Shown in pieces: positions 36,498 through 47,681 of a stretch of 64,000 nt of DNA. Position 1 is the stretch's first letter. Every line of letters starts with the position of its first letter. The stretch is from Fistularia commersonii (Eukaryota > Chordata > Actinopteri > Syngnathiformes > Fistulariidae). The stretch lies in NCBI GenBank assembly GCA_037954325.1, contig JBBMNZ010000007.1, forward strand, positions 7,249,001 to 7,313,000, read 5' to 3'. The notes beneath the pieces are model-generated. The model did no database searches, was not told the origin of the DNA, and was given only the letters and a program-made list of their open reading frames with translations. A program made the translations under genes and the position numbers.

Positions 36498-37447
36498 AAC
36501 CAACTTAATTTATCCCCAAAAAGAATTGTTGTGCCAGAGTTACAAGAAAAATATAACAATAATAAATAATAGTAGAAAATTGTATAAACAGTAAAAAAAC
36601 AGTAAAAAAACAAAAAAAAGGGGGGAGAATAAGAAATACAAATAAATTATAAAGTGTCTTAAGTAACAAGTGAACGATAATGAGTGTGCAAGAGTATGAA
36701 AAAATATTGTACATGTAGCTGTCATGAAATATTGCACAGCTATGAACATATGTACAGATAAATTATTACAATTTACAGTAAGTGGGTGAGATTTTTATTT
36801 ATTTATTTATTTATTTATTTATTGAGGTTTTAAGATATTAAGGTACTAAGCTTCCCTGCAGCCGAAGGGAGAGGAATTAAAAAGTCTGATAGCCTCAGGT
36901 AGGAAAGACCTCCTGTGGCGTTCAGTGGAGCTCCTTGGTGGCATCAGTCTACGACTGAAAGAGCTCCGACAGGACGTCAGTGTGGTATGCAGGAGGTGAT
37001 GGACGTTGTCCATGATGCTGAGGAGCTTCCTCAGCATCCTCCTCTCTGACACCTGCACCACAGACTCCAGCTCCACTCCCAGGACAGACACAGCTCTCCT
37101 GATGAGCTTGTTGAGTCTGTTAGCGTCAGCTGTCTTGAGCCTGCCGCCCCAGCACACAACAGCGTAGAAGATGGCGCTGGACACCACCGAGTGGTAAAAC
37201 ATCTGCAGGCTGGTCCTGCGGACGTTGAAAGATCTGAGCCTCCTGGGGAAGAACAGGCGACTGTAACCCTTCTTGAAGATGGCGTTGGTGTTAACAGTCA
37301 AGCCCAGTTTATTTTCCAAGTGGACACCCAGATACTTGTAGTTGTCCACAATGTCCACTTCTGTCCCCCTGATGGTGACCGGGTTCAGATGGGTCCTCTG
37401 TTTCCTGAAATCCACCACTAGCTCCTTTGTCTTTGTCCGCATTGTTT
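36359..37447 (-). mobile_element. L2-like LINE, 5'-truncated, with intact RT C-terminal frame and hexamer tail
   Basis: The minus strand keeps about 200 codons open (37447 to 36846): KTKELVVDF, then YKYLGVHLENKL, FFPRRLRSF, FYHSVVSSAIFYAVVCWGG, and RRSFLPEAIRLFNSS at the end. This order is typical of the C-terminal end of L2/CR1-group LINE proteins. A 3'UTR follows, then a tail of about 23 AATAAG units (36359-36497, + strand reading). Upstream reverse-transcriptase and endonuclease regions are missing. A TTTA run (36793-36823) lies in the 3'UTR. The uninterrupted frame suggests a fairly young insertion. Confidence 0.8.
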
Positions 37448-38961
37448 CTGCGATATGACTTTTTCCCAGAGGATGGGATCGTGCTCCAAGAAGCATAGCC
37501 CCCACTCGTGCGCTGACAGATTTCTATTAGTTGTATTCATTCATTTGGTACAGAGATGGCAAACCATGTGGAGCTCCAAAACAAGGTGTACGGATCATAA
37601 ATGTTTATTTGTTCATTCGTTATCTGTTGTACCTGATCTTGTTAAAACGTCTTTGACTGTAAATAGAAAAAGACGTGAACATTTACAATTGTGGTGCGTG
37701 TGGAGCATCAGTGCAAGTACGATGATCCAGGACCGATGCTGGGTTTGTTCCGAGTTCTTAGGAAGAAGCTGTAGAAGGGCTTTCGAGAGAAACGATGGAC
37801 ATATCTGAAGGTCCTCCAGGTCTTGGTCAGTTGTTTTCAAATCTCACGGTGGCAGCTTGACTTAGTTGAAGCCGTTCCTCCTCCCATCCCAGAAGCTTCT
37901 TCAGTTAAGAGTCTTCAAGGAGAAAGTCATAGTGCAGTCGCTGCCAGATGATTGCGGATGGCGATTTGCTTTAGGTTCTTCCCATCTTTCCTCATGTCTC
38001 CCAAAATAACTACTTTTACGTAGCGAGGGAGCACGATGCCATGTTGGCTGTCTGAGCATTAAATGAGATTTCTTTGGTCCCTCGAGGCCACGTTCTCCTA
38101 TTCATACTGTAACCTGGTGAAAGAGTCGCTGCGTCGGGTGATGAGAGCTTAAGCCACGTTTCCGTTGGACCTTGATATTCCATATTAGAGCTGACAAGCA
38201 GACGTCCCACCTGCTCCTTCTTTGGTGTCCTACAGCCACAATCCCAACAAGCCTTTTGCTCTTACCTTGCACGTTAGCTTGGATCAAAGTTAGAAAGAGC
38301 TCAGTACGTTCGTGCCGTTTCATTACAGGGTTTTGGGGCTTCGTCGTGCTTAAAGTTGTCTGTGAGGACTTACAGAAAAGCATCACGGTGCTGCTTTGTG
38401 CAGGCCGAGCAGGTCCCGGTCCAGGCTGGACTGGTTTGTGGAGCGGGCCCGGTTGGTTGAAGTGCAGGCCGGGCTAGTGGTTGTAGCGTAGCCTGGCTAG
38501 CTGTTGTTGTGCAGGCCAGGGTAGCCAAGTTAGCTTCAGCTTTGGGGACCATGTTACAGCATAGCTAGCTGTTAGCAATACAGGTTAGTTCTGTCCATAG
38601 GTGAGGGACCATATTTGTCGCCAGCCAGTAGAAGCTATGCGAGCCCCAACAGAGACTGGGTATATTCTAGTCTCCCCGGAGACAGCGCTTTTGCTAAGCT
38701 AATGTCTGTGAGTCTTGTGTAAAAGAGATAGACGTCCTACAGCCGGAGCATACACTGTGTTTTTGGAAAAAGAACACAGATTCATCAGGAAAGGAAGAGG
38801 TACGAAAGACTTACGACCAGAAGAAACAAAAAAATACTGCGAGTCGAATCTCAGCTTCCCGATGCCGCCTGCAGACCTTGTGGACGTATGGAGCTGATAT
38901 GCTGGACCTGCCCGTCGGCCAGCTGGCTCGGCGATGAGGGGTTTGCAGAGTTTCTGGACAA
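37448..38961. other. Noncoding, no gene recognised
   Basis: 38398-38600 is rich in loosely repeated GCAGGCC, GGCTAG and GTTAGC words. No coding signal. Confidence 0.55.
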
Positions 38962-39181
38962 TAACAAAAATGTCATACATCCTGGATTCCTTACAAATCA
39001 TCAGAAATATTGCACATCTTTTATTTTTTTAATATTGCTGATTATGGCTTACTTCTTAAGAAAACTCAAAAATCCTATCTCAAAATATTTGAATATCATG
39101 AAAATGTAATTTTTGTTTTCTTAATTGCATACAGAAGATAATGAACTTTATCACAATATCCTAATTTATGAGACAGTCCTG
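38962..39181. mobile_element. Truncated inverted copy of the 18.8-kb MITE
   Basis: Read on the minus strand it matches 18778-19063. The end GAGACAGTCCTG followed by TA (39182-39183) is intact; about 65 bp at the other end are missing. Confidence 0.7.
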
Positions 39182-39183
39182 TA

Positions 39184-41559
39184 TACATGAATACATATAT
39201 ATAGTTTTATTTGTGTAAGATCATCTGGTTTTATGAGGAACTGAAAATAGAAAATATCAGTTGCAGTGAGTGATTTGCCACGAGGAAGTGTTACATTTCT
39301 TTTTAGGAAATGTGAACTAATATCTACTCAAATGTCAACGACTCAAATATCCACTAATGTCTACTTGCGGTTTTTCATCACGACGAACGAGGGATGTGGC
39401 CGGGGAGGACGCGCGGTACCGCTTTGAATAAACTCACCATCGCACAACAGCGGTCAAATTTGGTCAAACAGCCATTGACGACCTCAGAAAAGTCATGTAG
39501 CGCCTGCACGGATTGTTCGTTTCCCTCCTGCGCATCAGACAATAAACACTTTGAATCCCGGAAGGGATCGTTTCCAATGGCAGAGCCCGAGTTTTCTGTG
39601 ATGAAATGTTTCCGTGCAGACTGAGGTCCGACCGGAGTGTCATTTTGAGCTTTTCACCCCCAGATGGGGAAATAACACCGGAGAAATAAGCGATCTAGAC
39701 GGCTTCACGGATGATCCCCGCTTCTATAGCGCATCCGTCACCTTTGGCGGCTGAGCTGCGGTAAATAAATCACGTAGGCGGAGTCGAGGATTGAACCACC
39801 GACCTTCTCCTGGTTGGTGAACCTTTAACGTCAACGCAGTGGAAAGAATGTTACTCAGCTAGAGACGCCGCGCCTGTTCCTGTAAGGTCAAAGGGGGCGC
39901 AATTAAATCAATACACTCGTCAATTATATGTTCTGACTGGTGGAATTTCAACGATGTTGGATCCAATTAAATCCAAACCTGCTCGACGTGTTATGGCCGC
40001 GAAAAAAAAACCCAGGTCGGAGGGCTGCCGGTCAAAGCAGTTAAACCCATTTGTACGAATTGTTATTCTAATCCCGCCCGGATTATTAAAGCACCACAAA
40101 ATGAATGACTCCCTGTCCAAGTATTCCTGCGTGGATTACAAGGTTGAACAATAATCCCTTCATGTCGCGTTCATGCTGCTGTTTCACGGTTGACACCCTC
40201 CCTGGTTCATCCTCAGCGGATCGGATGGAGGCGCACGGATTGTGGAAATAGAAGTTCTTAATTCTAGATCCGAGGCAGTGACGCCCGGTAAGGGGAAGCG
40301 GATGAGGCAGAGCCTCACCTGTCGTTATAAGAAATAGAAAATTCATAATGATAAAATAAATATGAACATCCATCTGATCTGCGTTATAAATTGATTTTTT
40401 TTGGACGATTGCGACATTTTCTCAAGCAAAAAAAAAACCACTGAATTCACCAAATTTGGGGCTGAGTCGAGCTTCACCCGAGCATGCGCTGTCCCTCACA
40501 AACAATATAATGTTTGTAGAAAAAAAATGTATTACTATTATACAAACCATGAACTTCTAAAGCCTGTGTGGTGTCTTCCATGGAAATGTGTGACAGAATT
40601 ATTCAGACAGTAAACAGCAAAGGAAAGTTATAAGGTGAGGCAGGCAGTTCTGTGCCTCACCTGGGGGGGGGGGGGGGGGGGTTGCTGCCCTCCTTTTTCT
40701 ATAAGCATATAACATAAGATAAAAGATAAAAAAAAAAAGAAATAAAAGAAAATAAGGAGGACTTTTTATGACAAAGTAACAGAGCCCTATGTGGAGAAAA
40801 ATAAGCCCATAGACGTTGTATACAGAAGACCCTGTGTTTACTAACACACACAAGCAAACAAACCTGTGGCGTTGTAGCGTAGCATCAGTCATGCATGCTA
40901 CTCTGTATCGTTTACATGGTTCATTGTTAAGTTCTCCTGATTTAATGTGTTTTCAGTGAGCTGGTAAGCTTAAGAGTGCTAGTGCTAGTAATGTCTAGAA
41001 GTTAAGAATTTTAGTCGCTCTGAGAAGGAAATAATAGAGAGATAAACCTATAAAAAAGTCTCAATAGAGAGCAGTTTGGATCTGGAGAACGGATCCATGG
41101 GTCTACATTGATTTCAATGGGAAACATTGATTGGATTCACAAAGGGAGCCAAACAACAAATCATATTTTTAAATTGAGGGTCTACTATGCAAAAAAAAAG
41201 GAAAGACCACAAATAAGATTTTTTTTTTCTAATTCTCCCCCTGCTGAGAAGCCCTTTTTTTGAGAAGCAGCAGAGTTTCAAAGTAAAAAAAAAAAAAACA
41301 AAAAAAAAAAACATTATAAACTTTCATTAGTCTGTAATGGGTATGAAAAAGCCAATAAGCATTAATAAGGAATAAACATGCTGACAAATGAACGGGGAAT
41401 AAAACACTCTGAACTGCGTGGATCACTGTGGACTGGCGTGGCTGAGGACACCAGAAGATGACCAGCACGAATGTGGTTTATTTCATGAAACATTTCTCTT
41501 TAAAACAAAAAAAAAAAAAAAAAAGAAAAAAAAAAGGAAAACAAACTTGCAAAATCTCT
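39184..41559. other. Noncoding, no gene recognised
   Basis: Contains a G run (40663-40681), A/T runs (41220-41312, 41509-41537) and a minus-strand GGTTCAATCC-type B box near 39.79 kb that may belong to an old SINE. The A-rich end borders the candidate 5' exon at 41560. Confidence 0.5.
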
Positions 41560-41855
41560 TTTGCACACCGCGCAGCGGGCGGGCTGCACCTCCCGCAGGA
41601 GATGAACGGCTGTGGGAGGGAAGGCGCGGCGTCATTCGCCTGTGACCGCGCATGGAGGCGGCGCCGCGCACCGTGCACCGTGCGTGAAACTCCGCTGTGC
41701 ACAAGTCCGACGGGGCTCCGCTCAGGAGCATCACCGGAACATCTCCTCCTTTACCGGGACATTTCATCCAACACCGAGGAGACGCGGATAAAACAACAAC
41801 AACAACAACAATAACAACAACCCGATGTTCTCCACGCCGATCGGACACCTCCAGG
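41560..41855 (+). promoter_or_regulatory. Candidate promoter and 5' exon with strong splice donor (possible prickle1 exon 1)
   Basis: A GC- and CpG-rich block starts just after an A-rich tract and ends in CTCCAGG followed by GTGAGT at 41856-41861, a near-consensus donor. An AAC repeat (41791-41820) lies just before ATG at 41825, which opens a short frame MFSTPIGHLQ. Several other ATGs lie upstream. If this donor is joined to the acceptor at 56671, the short frame becomes a 14-codon upstream ORF whose TAA overlaps the prickle1 ATG (TAATG at 56683-56687). Assignment to prickle1 is inference from position and strand; it could be the first exon of an unknown transcript. Confidence 0.4.
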
Positions 41856-42794
41856 GTGAGTCTCCAAAGTCTTTTTATTCTTCTAAGCTTTACAGATGAG
41901 ACCCATCTCGTCTGTTCACATAAAGTAGTCCCTTCTTCTTGGAGGGGCTTTTACGCACTTTCCCTCCCCACGCTGCGTGGAGGCTCCCCGGGCGCGGTGA
42001 AGGTGCAGGGAGCGCTGGTTGTGCTGGAAGCCCTGGAGCTCCAGGGGCCTCCAGATGTATGGCCTCAGCTGTCGCCTGTCACTTTAGTGGCAACTGTTGG
42101 GCGCACCGTGACCATAGCTGTCAAGAGGGTGCTGCTGAGTGTGTGTGTGTGTGTGGGGGGGGGGGTTACACACTCTCACACACACTGGCAAGATGGTTGT
42201 GAAGGACAACTCCGAGCCGGTTGCGTGTCCAAGCTGTGTTGGTGTTTGTGTTTTGTTTTTGGTGACGATCCAGAGAGCGCGAAGCCGATGAGGCGAGGTC
42301 AAGAGTGCGGGAGACACACCCTGGGGTTTTAAAAGCCCCGAGACTAAAGTTCTAACCCCGTTGGCTTCCCCTCAAACTCTCCAAAGTGATGGGAAGCTCC
42401 CGTCCAATGGACGTGGGTTCGGTCGGAGAAAGCCGGAGATCTGTCACCGAGGCCGCAGCCGGCGAAATCCAGGAGGTGCTCGGCCGGGAAAGCCCGGTGG
42501 ACCTCCGGGAGGAGGTTTCAAACCATCTGTTGGACCGAGTTGTTTGTCTTCTCTGGTGAAATGGAGTGAGAGAGGAAAAACAAAAGGTGGCTTGAACAGC
42601 TGGACGGACAGGAGGAGGGCGGAAACAGGGGGGGTGGCGCCACCTGGTGGCCTGGTGGGTGGGCGACCGCTGTCCCTCACTTGTTTCCACCTCAGTCTGA
42701 ATCCGACGATGTAAAAACATCCAGCTCCTTCGGTCCAACTGTGGGGAAATCGTAAAATAAGATGTATTTATGAGGAGCCGTGCAGCGGTTAGAC

Positions 42795-43218
42795 CAGGGG
42801 TGGGAAAACTACGGCCCGCGGGCCACATCAGGACCGCTGGTCTCTTTAATCCGGCCTACTTGATGTGAGTGATTGAATGATCGGATCAATGAACGTGGAG
42901 CTCAAACAGAGGATTATATCATTTTTGGAGCTACTTGGGAATTTTCCCGAGCTGAATGACAGCGATTAGCTTTGTGATTTAACATGGATGAGCTGGACGT
43001 GAAGCTGTGAGGGAAAAAAGGGTTTGTGCATGAAATGCAAGCAAACCTTCAAAACCAAGCTGGTTTTATTTTCAAAGCAAATGTCAGACAATGTCCAGAC
43101 AAATGTCGACAATTTTTTTTAAATTCTTTATATGTATCGTATCTTGTGCTGACCCGGCCCGTCTTTCAAATTTTAAAAATCAATGTGGCCCCTAAGCCAA
43201 AAAGTTTGCCCACCCCTG
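42795..43218. mobile_element. hAT-type non-autonomous element inside the SINE head
   Basis: The ends CAGGGGTGGGAAAAC and TTTGCCCACCCCTG are inverted. The flanking octamers GGTTAGAC (42787-42794) and GGTTAGAG (43219-43226) match at seven of eight bases. It carries the GGCCCGCGGGCCACAT phrase of this hAT subtype, and the interior has no long frame. Confidence 0.9.
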
Positions 43219-43475
43219 GGTTAGAGCCTCCTCGTCACAGCAAGAAGGTCCCTGGTTAGATTTCCACCGGTGGCGTTTCCGTGTGGAGTCTCCCCGCGTG
43301 AGCCCCGTGCACGTGGGGTTCCTCAGGGTTCTCTGGGTTCCTCCTGCAGTCCAAACACATGACGGAGGTTCATCAGAGACCCTACTTTGTCTAGACGTGT
43401 GAATGAGAGGCTGAATGGTCGGGTGTCTCTATATGACACATGAATGAGAGGCTGAATGGCTGTAAGTCTCTATAT

Positions 43476-44186
43476 CAGGGGTGTCGAATTCATTTTGGTC
43501 ACATACGGCCTAATTTGATGTCAAGGGGGCCGGACTAGTAAAATCATTACCTAGAAGTAGCACTAAGTCCAAATTTTTCCTTTGTTTTAGTGTAAAGGAG
43601 GTAAACAGGTAAATTCTAAAAAAAAATATATATGTAATGAACTGTTCCTCTAATAAAAATACATGACAAATTAATATTAAAAGTGACTATTAAAAAAGAA
43701 TTGATGAAATTACACCCTAAAAATTTTGTTGAGTTAAAAGAGAAAATCTTGTCACTGTGGGAAACTTTGCCACTAGAATTTATAAGAAAACTGATTATTA
43801 GCATGTATAAGAGGAGGTGTAATGTTTACAAGGCTAATGGTGGCTACTCTGGTTATTGAATTAATCTTTTTTATTTTGCCCTTTTATTTTTTTTTTGCTA
43901 TCGTTTTTGTGTTTTTTATAAAAATAAGAAAAGAAAAGGTAATTTTAACAATGTCACTAGATGTTTTTTCATCAAAAAAATCATTTTGTTTTCAAATTTT
44001 GAAGCAAAAAATACATTGCAAAGGTACTTTTTCATTTCTCCCATGCCTGTTTTCTTATGAAACCCACTGTATAAAACCCCCGATGCATGTGAGGGAAAAA
44101 CACGCGGGCCGCATGATCACAAAAATTTGATTTCAGGCAGGGGGACACAAAATATTGTTCCGGGGGCCGCGTGTCTGAGACCCCTG
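43476..44186. mobile_element. hAT-type non-autonomous element with perfect 8-bp duplication
   Basis: It starts CAGGGGTGTCGAATTC and ends GAGACCCCTG. CTCTATAT flanks it unchanged on both sides (43468-43475 and 44187-44194). The interior is very AT-rich. Confidence 0.92.
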
Positions 44187-44334
44187 CTCTATATAATGTA
44201 TGAATTGTTGAATGTTTCTCATGTGAATGAGAGGGTGAAGAGTTTTATGGCTGTTTATGATGTGGAAAAGGGCGACTAAATAATTGTATGACTCTCTAAT
44301 TGACATGTGAATGAAAGGGTGAATGGTTGCAGAT

Positions 44335-44372
44335 GATGAATGAATGAATGAATGAATGAATGAATGAATGAA
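44335..44372. repeat. (TGAA)n microsatellite
   Basis: About nine TGAA units near the 3' side of the interrupted SINE. Confidence 0.9.
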
Positions 44373-44814
44373 GTGCTTTCCTCCAAAGGGCTGTAAAAAC
44401 CAAATGAGGACACACTGAAACAACAGAAACAACTCCAGATTCAGATCAGTCTGTCTCAGAATTCCAGAACGTGACAAAGAGTTACCTTTAATCGAAAGAT
44501 AATTACATCGTAAAGATATTATAAAAGAGAAAGAACTACAAAAGTGGCGCGGGTCAAATGACGATGGAGCAATGAGTACATTTATGTACTGCATTACAAG
44601 TTCACAAGGTAAAATCAGTGATAAAAGCGTGTCGTATCAGTCGATGCGGGAAAATCAACCATAATTTTATCTGACGTCATTGATCTATATATTGATTTAG
44701 CCAATTCAAATCCGAGATAATGTGTAATATCTGTTAAAGGAGGACAGTCGGCTGTTTAAAAGGATTATATTCAATAGCTTTGTTGTAGTTACTTCCCCTC
44801 AGGCTCCCGTGCGA

Positions 44815-44990
44815 CTGTGCGATTGGGCGACGGTTGTGACGTCACTGCCGATGACGATGTTCGCCGCGTCATGGCGGAAAGGTAAATAATTGGCGAAATG
44901 CAGACATACTTCGCCGGGAGCGGTATGGATTTGGCTTCAGCGTCCCAGCTTTACCCAGAATGCACCCCTGTGGGCATGGCGGCCGCTCGC
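44815..44990 (+). promoter_or_regulatory. Candidate CRE/YY1-type promoter with a tiny potential coding exon
   Basis: A perfect palindromic CRE TGACGTCA is at 44837-44844. ATGGCGGAAAG at 44871-44881 is followed by GTAAAT, a plausible donor. A second ATGGCGG is at 44976-44982, and CCCAGAATGCA (44954-44964) resembles part of a ZNF143 site. Such clusters are typical of CpG-type promoters. If spliced to 56672, ATGGCGGAAAG would read in frame into prickle1 and add eight residues (MAESTKSV) before Met1. The in-frame match has a one-in-three chance of being accidental. Confidence 0.35.
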
Positions 44991-45931
44991 TTTCAGACAT
45001 AAACACCGACACACAGTGTGTTTCTGTCTGCTCACCTTTGAGCGTGCGTGACCGTTTATAAGCATCCCGCAACCCGGTGCTAGCGAACAGACTCCTGTGT
45101 GTGCAGAGCGAGAGTGAATCACCCCCTCGCGCCCCGTAAACCACCTGCCGGCCAAAATGCCCCAGCGGCTCCTTTTAATTCCCAGATGTGGCTCGCGGCA
45201 GCGGCGGCTAAAAGCAGCGTGGGGTCGGGGATGTGTGCTGCTGGTAGCTGTTAGCTGGTCGTCCACGGGCGCTAGACGGGTGCAGCAGCCATTAACCGAA
45301 GGCCGTATTTGGGAACCTAAACATCCGATACCCAACAGTCAAGAGTACCCGCTTCTATCTTTGCGACGCCCCAACGGCAACACCAATGAGAGTCCAGGGC
45401 GTCGGATCCACGTGCAAAGCGTTACCCTTGTAGCGCGTTGTGGTAATTAGCAATTTAGCGCTTCCAGGCACAGTTCAGTTTCATTACAAGTCGCGGGGGA
45501 AAATCGGTTTGGCTCACGCCTGAGCTCAATGCTAACCGCACGTCGCGATTAGTCCAAGCGCTCGCCATCGGTTTTTGAAAAGTTGTTCCTACCGAATTAT
45601 GGAACAACAAATGCATTTCCTGGGGTCACGCTGTGCCACAGGTCAGATGTTTTTTTTTTTTTTTTGTTCAATCATGAAATGTTAATAAGTGTTTTCCTTG
45701 CGTTGGTTCATGCATGCAAATAAAAAGGGTAGATAAATCTTGTTTTTTTTTTTTGCTCTTATAAGCACTGTGAGGTGGATATTATATAATCTCCAGACAA
45801 GATACTCACTTTCTGTTCCATTGCACTCTAAGTGATAGACCGCCCTCCCCAATACATTCAACACATTATGTCATCACACCTCGCTACGAATAATCAGCTG
45901 CCTCCTGTTTCCCATGTAAATGGGAGTGGAA

Positions 45932-45934
<3 letters not shown>

Positions 45935-45967
<33 letters not shown>

Positions 45968-45969
45968 GT
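45935..45969. repeat. (TG)n microsatellite
   Basis: About 17 TG units with one C interruption near the end. Confidence 0.9.
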
Positions 45970-46055
45970 AAAGGCACTGCTGCACTCATTCAAAACAAGG
46001 CATGTCACGTGTCATAGCAGTTGAACATCTGACCAGTCTATCAGTACCTATTAGA

Positions 46056-46233
46056 AAAGAATAAGAATAAGAAAAACTTAATTTATCCTGAAGAAAATTG
46101 TTGTGCCAGAGCTACAAGAAATACATAATAATAATAAATAATAGTAGAAAATTGTATGAACAGTTAAAAAAAAGAAAAAAAAAGGGTGGGGAGAATAAGA
46201 AATACGAATAGATTATAAAGTGTCTGAATAGAA
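46056..46233 (-). mobile_element. L2-like LINE 3' end (third copy)
   Basis: GAATAAGAATAAG then AACTTAATTTATCCTGAAG, TTGTTGTGCCAGAG and AATAGTAGAAAATTGTAT closely match 36485-36690. Only the 3'UTR and a short tail remain. Confidence 0.8.
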
Positions 46234-46235
46234 TA

Positions 46236-46360
46236 GAGGGGCAGCTAGGTGGTGTAGCGGTTAGCGCGTCCACCTAACAGCAAGAAGGTCCCTGGTTGGA
46301 TTCCCACACTTGGTTCTCTGGGTTCCTCCTGCAGTCCAAACACATGCAGAAGGTCTGGTG
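46236..46360 (+). mobile_element. tRNA-headed SINE type 2, best-preserved head
   Basis: GGTGTAGCGGTTAGCGCGTC (A-box region) and GGTTGGATTCC (46294-46304, B box with one change) flank ACAGCAAGAAGGTCCCTGG. CAGTCCAAACACATGCAG follows, and the copy is then lost. It abuts the LINE tail. Confidence 0.7.
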
Positions 46361-46419
46361 TAAGAAGATCGATTTTTGGAGTTTTCACCGGCAACCTCGG
46401 GCTCTCATTGTTTCCCCGC

Positions 46420-46442
46420 TGTTGTTGTTGTTGTTGTTGTTT
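46420..46442. repeat. (TTG)n microsatellite
   Basis: Seven to eight TTG units at the edge of a GC-rich block (46380-46700). Confidence 0.9.
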
Positions 46443-46974
46443 TCCCGTCGGACGGCCCGAGCGTCACTCCGCTGCCAACGAGGACGCCGAAGAACAACAC
46501 GCAGATGTGTCAATATTGACGGAGGCCGAAAGAGTTCGAGTCTCGCGGAGCGTCGGCCCCCGGGGGCCGGCCGAGCGGAGAGGAGGGGCCCGTTCTGTCA
46601 CAACAACCCGACGGCGGCTCCCAGTGTGGGGGCCGTCCGGAGGGGCCGCCTTTTATTTACTGAGCTCGCATCGTCTTCCTGTTAGAGGTCGGGCTCACAA
46701 AGAAAACACCCGCCTTGCCTCTCCAGATGTGTGTGTGTGTGTGTCTACGTGTGTGTCCTCACACACCTGAAGAATACAATGTTCTAGAGGAATGTGAAGG
46801 ACCAGTTCAGCTGGTTATTTCTAGAAAGCGAGTCCCTCTGTATCGCTTTTCCTGTGGGCTACCTGATAGCGCTAGCCGCTATTGTCCCAAGTCACGATTA
46901 GCAGGTCCAAAAATAACACACCCAGATATGACATGAAAGGTTTCTAAGAATAGCCCGTTTGTTAATTCTGCTTT

Positions 46975-46975
<1 letters not shown>

Positions 46976-47002
<27 letters not shown>
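46976..47002. repeat. (CA)n microsatellite
   Basis: About 13 CA units, one G interruption. Confidence 0.9.
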
Positions 47003-47006
<4 letters not shown>

Positions 47007-47361
47007 CTGGCCTGGATCTCTGCGACCTCGGGAGTCTTAAAATGAACGAGATTTAAAATAGCGCCCGTCTTTCAAGATGCGTTTCTAAATTTAATTTGAT
47101 CACACTAGAGGGGATGTGATGTCGCGTTGTCACTTCGGCGTTGTGTTTCAAATCGGTGACACGAGACGGTTTATTCTACTGTTTTCTTCCTCGGGCCGCT
47201 GACCCCGACAACCTTGCAACCGGCCTTGCGACACGAATACAAAACAATCGACTGAAAAACTAGACCAGCTGCAGACGGTAGCATAGATGAACGACTGGAT
47301 GCAAGATAGAACTAGTTGTTACTAATTTCTTTATAGATGTTACTACTACTAACTCCTAGAT

Positions 47362-47673
47362 CAGGCTATTATTTTGGCTGGCGGGCCATATTTCTTTCAT
47401 TTTTACGTACGGGCAAACTAGGTATCATGTCAATTGAACAAAATGAAAATTGCAATTTAAGTATTTGCATTTTTTTAGCATTTTATTTCAACTTTAAAAT
47501 AATAAATGATCATATGAATGTACCGACATTATTTTGTATGTAATGATCCATAGAAAATTAAACAAAAGGAACAAATAAGAAGTTTCTAAATTCAATTGAT
47601 TGATTGAAAATATCCAAAGAAAATTGGTTGGCGGGCCTGGATAAAAAAAGAAAAACGGCGGATGTGTCAAATG
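47362..47673. mobile_element. hAT-type non-autonomous element, degenerate ends
   Basis: GGCTGGCGGGCCATATTTC near the left and TTGGTTGGCGGGCC near the right are hAT subterminal phrases. The flanking octamers TCCTAGAT (47354-47361) and TCCTACAT (47674-47681) match at seven of eight bases, which supports these boundaries although the terminal CAGGGG has decayed to CAGGCT. Confidence 0.6.
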
Positions 47674-47681
47674 TCCTACAT

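Larger units (their letters stand above)
42772..44334 (+). mobile_element. tRNA-headed SINE type 2, interrupted by two hAT elements
   Basis: SINE pieces are 42772-42794 (GTGCAGCGGTTAGA, A-box region), 43219-43475 (CACAGCAAGAAGGTCCCTGG, GTCCAAACACATG, GTGTGAATGAGAGGCTGAAT) and 44187 onward (tail with GTGAATGAGAGGGTGAA). Removing both hAT insertions restores the order seen in the copy at 46236. The body may have partly duplicated, since the ATGAGAGGCTGAATGG phrase occurs twice before the second insertion. Confidence 0.6.
44373..46055. other. Intergenic or 5' intronic DNA around the CRE promoter candidate
   Basis: Apart from the promoter-like segment at 44.8-45.0 kb and a GC-rich stretch to about 45.45 kb, only T runs (45649-45665, 45742-45754) and a TG run are seen. 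Confidence 0.5.

Noticed and set aside
36212..36613. Opposing 120-133 codon frames with Asn-Lys and Ser-Tyr repeats
   Set aside because: They are translations of the AATAAG hexamer tail of a LINE, not genes.
41697..42332. 211-codon + strand open frame
   Set aside because: Runs through a strong splice donor, a G run and a TG repeat, has no domain signature, and begins within the candidate 5' exon in a different frame from its short ORF.
46236..46360. Functional tRNA gene
   Set aside because: A and B box-like words are present, but no cloverleaf acceptor or anticodon arms form; the body matches other SINE copies in the window.
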